In this document: positions 1 through 7,036 of the stretch, piece after piece | Layout: each line of letters begins with the position of its first letter | How positions within the stretch are numbered: the stretch's first letter is position 1 | NCBI RefSeq assembly: GCF_000424305.1 | Contig: NZ_KE384162.1 | Coordinates: 186,001-250,000 of the forward strand | Length of the DNA stretch: 64,000 nucleotides | Source: Pseudobutyrivibrio ruminis AD2017 | Lineage (GTDB): Bacteria > Bacillota > Clostridia > Lachnospirales > Lachnospiraceae | Direction: 5' to 3' | Program-made: the position numbers and the translations under genes | Notes under the pieces: model-generated | Database searches by the model: none | The model's input: only the letters and a program-made list of their open reading frames with translations | Told to the model about the DNA's origin: nothing

Positions 1-9
1 TACAAATTA

Positions 10-38
10 TTGACATCACTATTAGCTATTGCTATAAT
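10..38 (+). promoter_or_regulatory. Consensus vegetative promoter of the NlpC/P60 gene
   Basis: TTGACA at 10-15 and TATAAT at 33-38 are separated by 17 bases, an exact match to the vegetative sigma factor consensus. It lies 35 bases before the start codon at 74, so the leader is short. The ribosome binding site is TTTTGGAGG at about 61-69. Confidence 0.85.
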
Positions 39-73
39 GCATATGTTGTTTAAATGAATATTTTGGAGGTTTT

Positions 74-1135
74 ATGAAAAAGCGTATCATTTCGGCTTTC
101 TCATTAGTTTGTGCGTTTGCACTTATTTTTGATTATTGCTTGGATTCAAAGAAAAATATATCTTCTACTGAAGAAGCATCACTTACAGCTGGTGCTATTT
201 CAGCAGGAGCAGTAAATATAGCATCATTAGATTCTATCTCAGTTACAGATTCTGATGCTATCGCAACAGCTAAATCACTTGGCGATATTTATGGTTATAA
301 GAACCTTGGTATATGTAATGTCTCAGAAGGAAACCTTAACATTCGTGAAAGCGCATCTACAGATGGAAAGCTTACTGGTAAGTTCCCAGCTAATGCCGGA
401 TGCGAGATTATTAGTGAAGAAGGCGAATGGAGTTATATTAAATCAGGAGATGTTGAAGGTTATGTTCTTACAGAATATCTTCTGACAGGACAGGCAGCAT
501 GGGACAAGGCTGTAGAGCTTGCAGAATATGTTGCAACAGCTAAAACAGGTGGCCTTAGAGTTCGTGCTGAGGGAAACACTGAATGTGAAATCATCTATCA
601 GCTTGCCGAAGGCGAAGAAATCGCCATATTAGACGGCACACAGGATGACGACTGGATTAAGGTAGATGTTGATGGTGATGAGGGATATGTATCTGCAGAA
701 TATGTAGATGTTGACCTTTCTCTTAAGACTGCTATGACACTTACTGAAGCAAGATATGGTGAAGGGGTATCTGATGTTCGTTCAGCTCTTTGCGATTATG
801 CACTTCAGTTTGTTGGTAACAGATATGTTTGGGGTGGTACATCCCTTACCAATGGTGTTGATTGCTCTGGATTTACTATGCAGATTATGGCTAAGTATGG
901 TGTATACCTTTCACATTCATCACGTGCACAGGCTAATGAAGGTACTAAGGTTTCTACATCAGAGCTTAAGCCTGGTGACCTTATTTTCTACGGTAAGGGC
1001 GGACGCATTAACCACGTTGCCATTTACATCGGTGGTGGCCAGATTGTTCATGCATCAAACAAGCGTGACGGTATCAAGATTTCTAATTACATGTACCGAT
1101 CACCTATTAAATGTGTTAGAGTTTTGTATGATTAA
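74..1135 (+). CDS. Secreted SH3-NlpC/P60 cell wall peptidase
   Basis: This is a 353-residue exported peptidoglycan hydrolase, likely cutting stem-peptide bonds. A signal peptide or membrane anchor occupies residues 1-20 (basic KKR, then a hydrophobic run). Two bacterial SH3-like domains follow at about 78-137 and 155-212 (motifs LNIRESAS and LRVRAEGN). The NlpC/P60 domain fills about 235-353, with the catalytic cysteine C264 in GVDCSGFT and the catalytic histidine H314 in INHVAIYIGG. The double SH3 plus C-terminal NlpC/P60 layout is typical of Firmicutes cell-separation or remodelling enzymes. The start is set by the GGAGG about five bases upstream. It is transcribed alone, between a consensus promoter and a terminator. 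The exact bond cut and the physiological role are not visible. Confidence 0.92.
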   Translation: MKKRIISAFSLVCAFALIFDYCLDSKKNISSTEEASLTAGAISAGAVNIASLDSISVTDSDAIATAKSLGDIYGYKNLGICNVSEGNLNIRESASTDGKLTGKFPANAGCEIISEEGEWSYIKSGDVEGYVLTEYLLTGQAAWDKAVELAEYVATAKTGGLRVRAEGNTECEIIYQLAEGEEIAILDGTQDDDWIKVDVDGDEGYVSAEYVDVDLSLKTAMTLTEARYGEGVSDVRSALCDYALQFVGNRYVWGGTSLTNGVDCSGFTMQIMAKYGVYLSHSSRAQANEGTKVSTSELKPGDLIFYGKGGRINHVAIYIGGGQIVHASNKRDGIKISNYMYRSPIKCVRVLYD

Positions 1136-1149
1136 TAATTGATTTTGAG

Positions 1150-1171
1150 GGCTAGCTTCGGCTAGCCTTTT
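1150..1171 (+). terminator. Intrinsic terminator of the NlpC/P60 gene
   Basis: GGCTAGC at 1150-1156 pairs with GCTAGCC at 1161-1167 across a TTCG tetraloop and is followed by TTTTAT. This is a compact, stable Rho-independent terminator 15 bases after the stop codon. Confidence 0.9.
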
Positions 1172-1182
1172 ATATTGCATTG

Positions 1183-1191
1183 TGTTATAAT
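1183..1191 (+). promoter_or_regulatory. Extended -10 promoter of the SEC-C gene
   Basis: TGT directly precedes TATAAT (1186-1191), forming an extended -10. No good -35 is visible: the expected position (1163-1168) falls in the 3' arm of the preceding terminator. The predicted transcription start falls inside the palindrome at 1196-1213. Confidence 0.6.
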
Positions 1192-1195
1192 TTCA

Positions 1196-1213
1196 TACGT
1201 GGCATGCCACGTA
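1196..1213. promoter_or_regulatory. Perfect 18-bp palindrome at the SEC-C gene start site
   Basis: TACGTGGCATGCCACGTA reads identically on both strands. It lies 5-22 bases downstream of a TATAAT, where a repressor operator would block initiation. If transcribed it could also form a 5' hairpin (ACGTGG/CCACGT around CATG). No second copy was noticed in the window, so the binding factor is unknown. Confidence 0.6.
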
Positions 1214-1242
1214 ATTTGAGTAAAAGTTGGAGAGGAATTATT

Positions 1243-1752
1243 ATGAGTTTGTTAGAAAACTGGCAAAAAATTGCCTACAACCAGAACCAGTCTCAGGCTG
1301 ATTTACAGAGATTCTGGCAGAATTATTTTCTTTTAGAGAAAGGAATCTACGAGCAGTTACTTGCTGACCCTGATACAGAAGTAAAGGGTACAGTTAAGGA
1401 ACTTGCTGAGAAATATAAAATCGAAGTTATGCCAATGGTTGGTTTCCTTGATGGTATTAACGAATCACTTGTTACACCAAACCCAATCGAAACAATGGAA
1501 GAGGATACAGTAGTATCTCTTAAGTTCGACAAGGAAAAGCTTTTCAAGAACATGATTGATGCAAAGGCTGATTGGCTTTACGGTCTTCCACAGTGGGAGA
1601 ACATCTTCGATGAGGATAAGAGAAAGGCTCTTACAAAGGAAGCTAAGAACATGCACACTATCGTTCGTACAGAGAAAAAGGTTGGACGTAACGATCCATG
1701 TCCATGTGGTTCAGGAAAGAAGTATAAGCATTGCTGCATGAACAAGAAATAA
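1243..1752 (+). CDS. SEC-C motif protein
   Basis: This 169-residue protein has no recognisable enzyme domain in its first 145 residues and a SEC-C zinc motif at the end: [18 protein letters not shown], with the CxC...CC cysteine pattern. SEC-C modules, first seen at the end of SecA, bind zinc and often contact ribosomes or SecB-like partners. The frame is open back to 1180, but I chose ATG 1243 because AGAGGAATTATT precedes it with normal spacing and the earlier codons span the promoter palindrome. It is monocistronic, with its own extended -10 promoter and a strong terminator. The N-terminal region resembles Lachnospiraceae proteins annotated only as SEC-C domain-containing, so the function is not known. 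Confidence 0.85.
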   Translation: MSLLENWQKIAYNQNQSQADLQRFWQNYFLLEKGIYEQLLADPDTEVKGTVKELAEKYKIEVMPMVGFLDGINESLVTPNPIETMEEDTVVSLKFDKEKLFKNMIDAKADWLYGLPQWENIFDEDKRKALTKEAKNMHTIVRTEKKVGRNDPCPCGSGKKYKHCCMNKK

Positions 1753-1766
1753 TTCTTTAAATGATT

Positions 1767-1797
1767 AGCACATCTCATTTGAGATGTGCTTTTTTAT
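1767..1797 (+). terminator. Intrinsic terminator of the SEC-C gene
   Basis: AGCACATCTCA (1767-1777) pairs with TGAGATGTGCT (1780-1790) and is followed by a T-rich tail. Confidence 0.9.
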
Positions 1798-1906
1798 TAA
1801 TTTATTAAGATAACCAAAATTAACAGATTCTACACAGAATATACTCATATTTTAATTATAATCCAATTAGTCGGTTTGCTTGCATATGAAAAGTAATACT
1901 GTTCAA

Positions 1907-1935
1907 TCGACCAGGGGAGAAAACACGGAGGTCGA
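1907..1935 (+). promoter_or_regulatory. Hairpin masking the ribosome binding site of the chemotaxis receptor gene
   Basis: TCGACC (1907-1912) is complementary to GGTCGA (1930-1935). The GGAGG ribosome binding site at 1927-1931 lies partly in the 3' arm, so folding would reduce access. The stem is only 6 bp, so this may be chance. A TATAAT at 1857-1862 is a candidate -10 without a convincing -35. Confidence 0.35.
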
Positions 1936-1937
1936 AT

Positions 1938-3596
1938 ATGGATACTAAGAGAAAAAGGTCATCTTTGAGAGTAATGCTTATCGGTTTGGTTGTTGTTTCT
2001 TTGGCATGCGTCGGAACTGCGGTCACCATTATAGGCTGTATCAACTTACGTAGAGGTATGGAATATGAGGTAGAGACAGGTGTAATGGCTACCTGTACAT
2101 CATACGCTCAGGTTCTTGAATATACCTATGATGGAGAGCAAGTAGATGAAGCTTCCACATTGGAGGCAGAAATGTCTAGTGAGACAGGTTATGATTATAC
2201 ATTTTTCCTTGGGGATACCAGAGTTCGTTCTAGTATTGCAGGCGTTATTGGAACAAAAGCCTCAGATGCTGTTATTGAACAGGTTATAAAAGGGAAAAAT
2301 AGCTATCAGTCATCTAATGTAATAATTAATGAAGAGCCATATTATGTAGCGTATCAGCCACTTATTGATGATTCAGGTGAAGTTTATGGTATGGCCTTTG
2401 TAGGATTGAAAAAGATAGAGATTACTCATTATATTAGTAAGAGAGTTGCATCGACTGTAACCTTGGCTCTTGCAATAGTAATCGTATTTACGATACTTTC
2501 CGTTATTTATACAGTTAAGATTATTCAGGCTATAGACGAAAATGTTAGAGCGGTTAGACAAATGGCTACCGGTGACTTGAATATTGTACTATCTGATAAA
2601 GTAAAGGCTAGAAATGACGAGCTGGGAGAAATGTCCAATGCATTATTTGACATGTGCGCTAAAATTAGGTCTGTTATTGGAAATGCAAGAATATCATCTG
2701 ATGAGGTGGATTCGTCTGCCAGCTATCTTTCAAATACAGTACAGACTATTACTGAAACAACAGAAAACGTTAGTGTAGCTGTTGGTCAGGTAGCAACAGG
2801 TGCGGAAAACCAGGCCCAATCATTGCAGGATGCAGTTGAATCTGTAAAACATATTAATGATGCAGTTGAGATGATTATTGCTAATGCAGAAGAAATGCAG
2901 AACCTTGCGGATTCAATGCAGACAAATTCTAAAGCTAGTCAGGATAAGCTTACAGAATTACGTATGTCGACAAGAGAGAGTATTAATGCTATCGATGGTA
3001 TTGTTGAGCTCATTGGAAATACTAATTCAGCTGTTACAACTATTAGTGAGGCGGTATCGATAATTGATGCCATTGCAGCTCAGACAAATCTATTATCATT
3101 AAATGCTAGTATCGAGGCGGCTCGAGCTGGAGAAGCAGGTAAAGGCTTCGCAGTTGTTGCAGATGAAATTAGACAGCTTGCAGATCAATCTGCAGATGCT
3201 GCACAAAATATTCAGGAGGCCATGAAGGGGCTTTCATCTGATTCTAATAAGACTATGGAGGAAGCGGGTCAGGTACAGGAAACTATAACTAAGCAAAGAC
3301 ATATCATTCATAGAACTATTGAACAGGTAGATAGTTTAATTGAAGATATTAATAAATCCATTGCTCTTACAAAGGATATAGTTACTAACGTGGATAGAAC
3401 AGAGGTAGCTAGCAATTTGATTTCAGATACAATTTCATCACTTTCATCTATATCTGAAGAAAATGCAGCCAGCTCAGAGGAGACAAGAGCATCAATGACA
3501 GAATTAGCCGATACTATGGAAGCATTAACAAATCGAGCTAACAAGTTAAATGATGTTGCTCATACACTTGAAAAGGAAATGGAATTCTTCCAATAG
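1938..3596 (+). CDS. Methyl-accepting chemotaxis protein with single-Cache sensor
   Basis: This 552-residue transmembrane receptor feeds the CheA/CheW signalling array. A short basic N-terminus leads into TM1 (about 14-36). An extracellular region at about 37-165 has the size and pattern of a single Cache domain ([21 protein letters not shown]). TM2 (about 172-198) and a HAMP linker follow. The signalling coiled coil has the conserved hairpin tip around [20 protein letters not shown] and [16 protein letters not shown]. There is no NWETF-like CheR-binding pentapeptide at the C-terminus. No chemotaxis genes adjoin it, although cheR lies at 25516. The ligand cannot be told from sequence; Cache domains of this type usually bind small metabolites. 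Confidence 0.93.
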   Translation: MDTKRKRSSLRVMLIGLVVVSLACVGTAVTIIGCINLRRGMEYEVETGVMATCTSYAQVLEYTYDGEQVDEASTLEAEMSSETGYDYTFFLGDTRVRSSIAGVIGTKASDAVIEQVIKGKNSYQSSNVIINEEPYYVAYQPLIDDSGEVYGMAFVGLKKIEITHYISKRVASTVTLALAIVIVFTILSVIYTVKIIQAIDENVRAVRQMATGDLNIVLSDKVKARNDELGEMSNALFDMCAKIRSVIGNARISSDEVDSSASYLSNTVQTITETTENVSVAVGQVATGAENQAQSLQDAVESVKHINDAVEMIIANAEEMQNLADSMQTNSKASQDKLTELRMSTRESINAIDGIVELIGNTNSAVTTISEAVSIIDAIAAQTNLLSLNASIEAARAGEAGKGFAVVADEIRQLADQSADAAQNIQEAMKGLSSDSNKTMEEAGQVQETITKQRHIIHRTIEQVDSLIEDINKSIALTKDIVTNVDRTEVASNLISDTISSLSSISEENAASSEETRASMTELADTMEALTNRANKLNDVAHTLEKEMEFFQ

Positions 3597-3601
3597 AAAA
3601 T

Positions 3602-3630
3602 TTATCATTAACATTTTCTTAACATAAAAT
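3602..3630 (+). promoter_or_regulatory. Candidate promoter of the ZIP transporter gene
   Basis: TTATCA at 3602-3607 (4 of 6 matches) and TAAAAT at 3625-3630 (5 of 6) are 17 bases apart, just upstream of a leader hairpin. The start site would fall at about 3637. Confidence 0.5.
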
Positions 3631-3674
3631 AGCCCTCAATTGTGTTACATTATTAATGTAGGCAAGGGAGGGCT
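3631..3674 (+). promoter_or_regulatory. Leader hairpin covering the ZIP gene ribosome binding site
   Basis: AGCCCTC (3631-3637) pairs with GAGGGCT (3668-3674). An inner stem TACAT (3646-3650)/ATGTA (3656-3660) lies between them. The ribosome binding site GGGAGG overlaps the outer 3' arm. Predicted initiation near 3637 would remove much of the 5' arm, so an RNA role needs a start further upstream. The inner inverted repeat could instead be a protein operator. Confidence 0.4.
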
Positions 3675-3680
3675 TCATTT

Positions 3681-4466
3681 ATGCATTTAAATATTAATAT
3701 TATATTAGGTATTTTAATTCCATTTATTGGTACCAGTCTTGGTGCTGCGATGGTTTTTATTTTAAAGGACAATATATCTGAAAAACTACAAAAAATATTA
3801 ACTGGCTTTGCCGCAGGAGTTATGGTGGCAGCTTCCTTTTGGAGCTTACTTTCACCAGCTTTAGAAAGCAGTGAATATCTAGGCAAGTTATCATTTCTTC
3901 CTGCTGCTATGGGATTTTTAATCGGAACTGGTTTTTTGCTATTCTTGGATATGGTAACTCCTCATATGCATATGGATAAACAATCAGAGGGACCAGAAAG
4001 TAAACTAAAAAGAACCACCAAACTAATACTTGCAGTTACACTTCATAATATTCCAGAGGGCATGGCTGTTGGTGTTGTATTTGCAGGAGTCGCCTCAGGA
4101 CATTCAGGCGTTTCTGCTGCTGGAGCTTTGGCGTTAGCTATTGGTATTGCCATCCAAAACTTCCCTGAGGGAGCAATTGTATCCATGCCTCTTTTATCAG
4201 AAGGCATGCCAAAGGCAAAGACTTTTTGGTGGGGAGTATTATCAGGAATAGTGGAACCAATCGCTGCGTTTATTACTATACTGGCGGCAGGTTTTGTAGT
4301 TCCTTTAATGCCATATTTTCTTTCTTTCGCAGCTGGCGCCATGATGTATGTAGTTGTAGAAGAATTGATCCCAGAAATGTCCGAAGGAAAGCATTCCAAT
4401 CTAGGTACAATTGCATTTTCCTTAGGATTTGTTCTGATGATGGTATTAGATGTGGCTTTGGGCTAA
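3681..4466 (+). CDS. ZIP family divalent metal transporter
   Basis: This 261-residue integral membrane protein with about eight hydrophobic segments belongs to the ZupT/GufA-like ZIP family, which imports zinc, iron or manganese. The diagnostic metal-path motifs are present: HNIPEGMAVG in the middle of the chain and NFPEGAIVSMPL one helix later. A histidine-containing loop (PHMHMDKQ) lies before them. The start codon follows GGGAGG by about nine bases, inside a leader hairpin. The gene stands alone and converges on aroA, with which it shares a terminator. The substrate metal is not predictable from the visible residues. Confidence 0.92.
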   Translation: MHLNINIILGILIPFIGTSLGAAMVFILKDNISEKLQKILTGFAAGVMVAASFWSLLSPALESSEYLGKLSFLPAAMGFLIGTGFLLFLDMVTPHMHMDKQSEGPESKLKRTTKLILAVTLHNIPEGMAVGVVFAGVASGHSGVSAAGALALAIGIAIQNFPEGAIVSMPLLSEGMPKAKTFWWGVLSGIVEPIAAFITILAAGFVVPLMPYFLSFAAGAMMYVVVEELIPEMSEGKHSNLGTIAFSLGFVLMMVLDVALG

Positions 4467-4467
4467 A

Positions 4468-4505
4468 AAAATAGCCTTCCCCCTTTATGAGAGAAGCCTA
4501 TTTAA
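4468..4505. terminator. Bidirectional terminator between the ZIP gene and aroA
   Basis: AAATAG-c-CTTC pairs with GAAG-c-CTATTT, with A-runs on the left and T-rich sequence on the right, so it can act in both directions. The last codons of aroA lie inside the right arm. Confidence 0.65.
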
Positions 4506-5762
4506 TGTTTCAAAGAAATTAGGATATGAGATAACTGGGCACTTCTCATCATCAAAATCAGTCTTACCATTCGCAATCAACCCAGCCACCGCAAATGCCA
4601 TTGCAATACGGTGGTCTTTATATGTCTTTATTGTAGTTCCCTGTAATTCTTTGCCGCCTACAATAATCATTCCATCATCAGTAGCCGTTACATCAGCTCC
4701 CATAGCCTTAAGGTTCTCAGTAACCGTAGCGATTCTGTCACTTTCTTTTACCTTAAGCTCAGCGGCATCCTTAATAATAGTAGTGCCGGTAGCAGCTGAC
4801 GCCATCACAGCTATAACAGGAAGCTCATCTATAAGTGTAGGAATAATATCACCGGATATTTCACATCCATGCAAGCTGCTAGTACAAACATGAATATCAG
4901 CAACAGGCTCCCCTGATACAATACGTTCATTTAAAAGCTCTAATTTGCCCCCCATATCCTTAGCTACCTTAATAATGCCTGCTCTAGTAGGATTCGTATT
5001 TACGTTTTTAATAAGCAAATCAGCATTGTCACAGATAAGGCCTGCTGCAATAAAATAAGCAGCAGAAGATATATCACCAGGAACAGCTATCTTTTGACCT
5101 AAAAGCTTAGGATTACCAACAATAGATGCAGTAAGCCCTTCTGATTTAATATCAGCGCCAAACCCGGAAAGCATAAGCTCAGTGTGGTTACGGGATACAA
5201 CAGGCTCAGTTACAGATGTAATGCCATCAGCATATAATCCTGCAAGAAGCACACATGATTTAACTTGGGCACTGGCAACAGGCGAATCATAGTGGATAGA
5301 ATGTAGCTGCTTTCCACCCATTTCAAGTGGTGCACAACCATTATCCTTAAGTGAACGAATATAAGCGCCCATTTCAGAAAGAGGTGTTATTATTCGACCC
5401 ATTGGTCTTTTTTGGATGGACGCATCACCATTAAGTGAACTTACAAAAGGCTGACCAGCCAAAATGCCTGATATTAGTCTTGTGGTAGTCCCGCTATTTC
5501 CTACATCTAGCATATTAGCAGGTGCATTAAGGCCATGAAGACCTTTACCATGTATTATTACATGGTCTTTTTCTTGGGATATATCAATGCCCATGGCACG
5601 AAAACATGAAATAGTGCTTCTGCAATCAGCGCCATCTAAAAATCCATTAAGCTCTGTGATTCCATCAGATATTGCACCAAACATAACCCCTCGGTGGCTG
5701 ATAGATTTATCTCCAGGAACTGTAATTTCACCTTTTAAACTTTTTACTTTGGTAATAGCCAT
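4485..5762 (-). CDS. aroA: 3-phosphoshikimate 1-carboxyvinyltransferase (EPSP synthase)
   Basis: This 425-residue enzyme transfers enolpyruvate from PEP to shikimate 3-phosphate, the sixth step to chorismate. Family motifs are clear: GDKSISHRGVMFGAI near the N-terminus (catalytic Lys, phosphate-binding Ser), LDVGNSGTTTRLISG at about 86-100, and KESDRIATV plus YKDHRIAMAF in the C-terminal half. Length is normal for the family. The ATG overlaps the TAA of tyrA by one base (TAATG), so the two are translationally coupled in a minus-strand tyrA-aroA pair that joins the common pathway to its tyrosine branch. Confidence 0.97.
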   Translation of the reverse strand: MAITKVKSLKGEITVPGDKSISHRGVMFGAISDGITELNGFLDGADCRSTISCFRAMGIDISQEKDHVIIHGKGLHGLNAPANMLDVGNSGTTTRLISGILAGQPFVSSLNGDASIQKRPMGRIITPLSEMGAYIRSLKDNGCAPLEMGGKQLHSIHYDSPVASAQVKSCVLLAGLYADGITSVTEPVVSRNHTELMLSGFGADIKSEGLTASIVGNPKLLGQKIAVPGDISSAAYFIAAGLICDNADLLIKNVNTNPTRAGIIKVAKDMGGKLELLNERIVSGEPVADIHVCTSSLHGCEISGDIIPTLIDELPVIAVMASAATGTTIIKDAAELKVKESDRIATVTENLKAMGADVTATDDGMIIVGGKELQGTTIKTYKDHRIAMAFAVAGLIANGKTDFDDEKCPVISYPNFFETLNRLLS

Positions 5763-6862
5763 TAATTTGTCCTCTGTCTTGTGTAGTAATTGTTGTGAGT
5801 AAGTACTGTTCGAGCTTTATCAAGGGAATCCTGAGTATAAAATTCAATTCTCAGAACACCAGGCTCAAACTCACGATTGTGAATAATATCAATATTTTTG
5901 ACACTAATGTCTGCATCTGCTAATAGCTGTAGAACGCCTACAAGTGTACCAGGTCTATCATCAATATCACAGTATAATTCATAAAAACGTGAATGAACAC
6001 TGTCAGGTATGGTGATAGAATCCCTGTAATCTTTGGCCTTAGTCCAAAGATTCAAAATCTCGACCTCATCAGAATTAGCTATCGCATTTTCGAAGTAGCT
6101 AAGCTCGTTCTTAAAATCTGATATAAGTTTAAGTACCGCGTCTTTATTGCTTAGAAAAATGTGTTGCCACATTGTAGGTGAGCCTGATGCAATACGAGTA
6201 ATATCTTTAAATCCACCTGCTGCAATTGTTTTACAGGTTTTTCTGTCATCATCATTATCATTAACTAGGTTTACTAAAGAAGCTGCAATCACGTGTGGTA
6301 AGTGAGACACAGTGGCAGTGGCTTCATCGTGTTCCTCAGCAGAAAGCTGAATAGGAATAGCACCCAGGCTTTTAATGTAATCCGAAAACTGATTATATGT
6401 ATCAGGATTCATTTCAGGGTCTGCTGTAAGAATGTAGTAAGCATTTTCAAGCAATGATTCTGAAGAATATTCAAGTCCTGCTAATTCAGAGCCTGTCATT
6501 GGATGACCACCTATGAATTGATTAGTCATTCCAAGACTTCTGGCTACTGCTGTAATATCACCCTTTACGCTGCCTACATCAGTTATTATACAGTCCGGCT
6601 TTACTACGTCCTTTAGCTTTTCAAGATATTCGCAATTAACTTTTACTGGAGAGCAAAGAAAGATTATATCGCACTGACCGAATTGGTGGATTTTTAGAAG
6701 TCCATTGTTATCGATTAGTCGTTCCTCAAATGCTGTCTCAATGGTAGATTCTCTAGATGCTGTGGCAAGGATTCTGGTATTAGGATAGATTTTCAGTATT
6801 GCCTTTGCGATACTTCCCCCAATTAATCCAAGTCCTACAAAGCCTATTGTTTTTGTTTTCAT
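5762..6862 (-). CDS. tyrA: Prephenate dehydrogenase with C-terminal ACT domain
   Basis: This 366-residue protein oxidatively decarboxylates prephenate to 4-hydroxyphenylpyruvate with NAD(P)+ for tyrosine synthesis. A Rossmann GFVGLGLIGGSIAKAI motif opens the protein. GGHPMTGSE (about 130) is the substrate-site signature, and HLPHVIAASL lies in the helical dimer region. The last ~75 residues (from about FYELYCDIDDRPGTL) form an ACT domain, the usual site of tyrosine feedback. The frame is open to 6895, but I chose ATG 6862 because AAGGGG lies seven bases upstream of it and only one base before the next in-frame ATG. It is first gene of the tyrA-aroA pair. Confidence 0.95.
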   Translation of the reverse strand: MKTKTIGFVGLGLIGGSIAKAILKIYPNTRILATASRESTIETAFEERLIDNNGLLKIHQFGQCDIIFLCSPVKVNCEYLEKLKDVVKPDCIITDVGSVKGDITAVARSLGMTNQFIGGHPMTGSELAGLEYSSESLLENAYYILTADPEMNPDTYNQFSDYIKSLGAIPIQLSAEEHDEATATVSHLPHVIAASLVNLVNDNDDDRKTCKTIAAGGFKDITRIASGSPTMWQHIFLSNKDAVLKLISDFKNELSYFENAIANSDEVEILNLWTKAKDYRDSITIPDSVHSRFYELYCDIDDRPGTLVGVLQLLADADISVKNIDIIHNREFEPGVLRIEFYTQDSLDKARTVLTHNNYYTRQRTN

Positions 6863-6936
6863 AAGCATGCCCCTTTTGGTAATATGCTTTAACACTTTAA
6901 AGCAATTATTTTATTTAATGATATCATATTTATCCA

Positions 6937-6965
6937 TTGTAAATAGTCTGAATATTAGATAAAAT
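6937..6965 (+). promoter_or_regulatory. Promoter of the EF-G-like gene
   Basis: TTGTAA at 6937-6942 and TAAAAT at 6960-6965 have a 17-base spacer. The predicted start site (about 6971) is where the leader hairpin begins. Confidence 0.65.
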
Positions 6966-6970
6966 ATAAA

Positions 6971-7020
6971 TAAGTTTTAAAACAACACGACGCGGCGGGG
7001 TTAAGGCGTCAAATAACTTA
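6971..7020 (+). promoter_or_regulatory. Structured leader of the EF-G-like gene
   Basis: TAAGTT (6971-6976) pairs with AACTTA (7015-7020), and GACGC (6989-6993) pairs with GCGTC (7006-7010), around a G-rich loop. The helix spans almost the whole predicted leader and ends just before the ribosome binding site GGGAGG (about 7023-7028). The GC-rich core stands out against AT-rich surroundings. No T tract follows, so it does not look like a terminator. Confidence 0.5.
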
Positions 7021-7036
7021 TTGGGAGGTACGGCAC

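Noticed and set aside
1863-1937. Cyclic-di-GMP riboswitch before the chemotaxis receptor
   Set aside because: None of the conserved GEMM core segments is present; only a 6-bp hairpin is seen.
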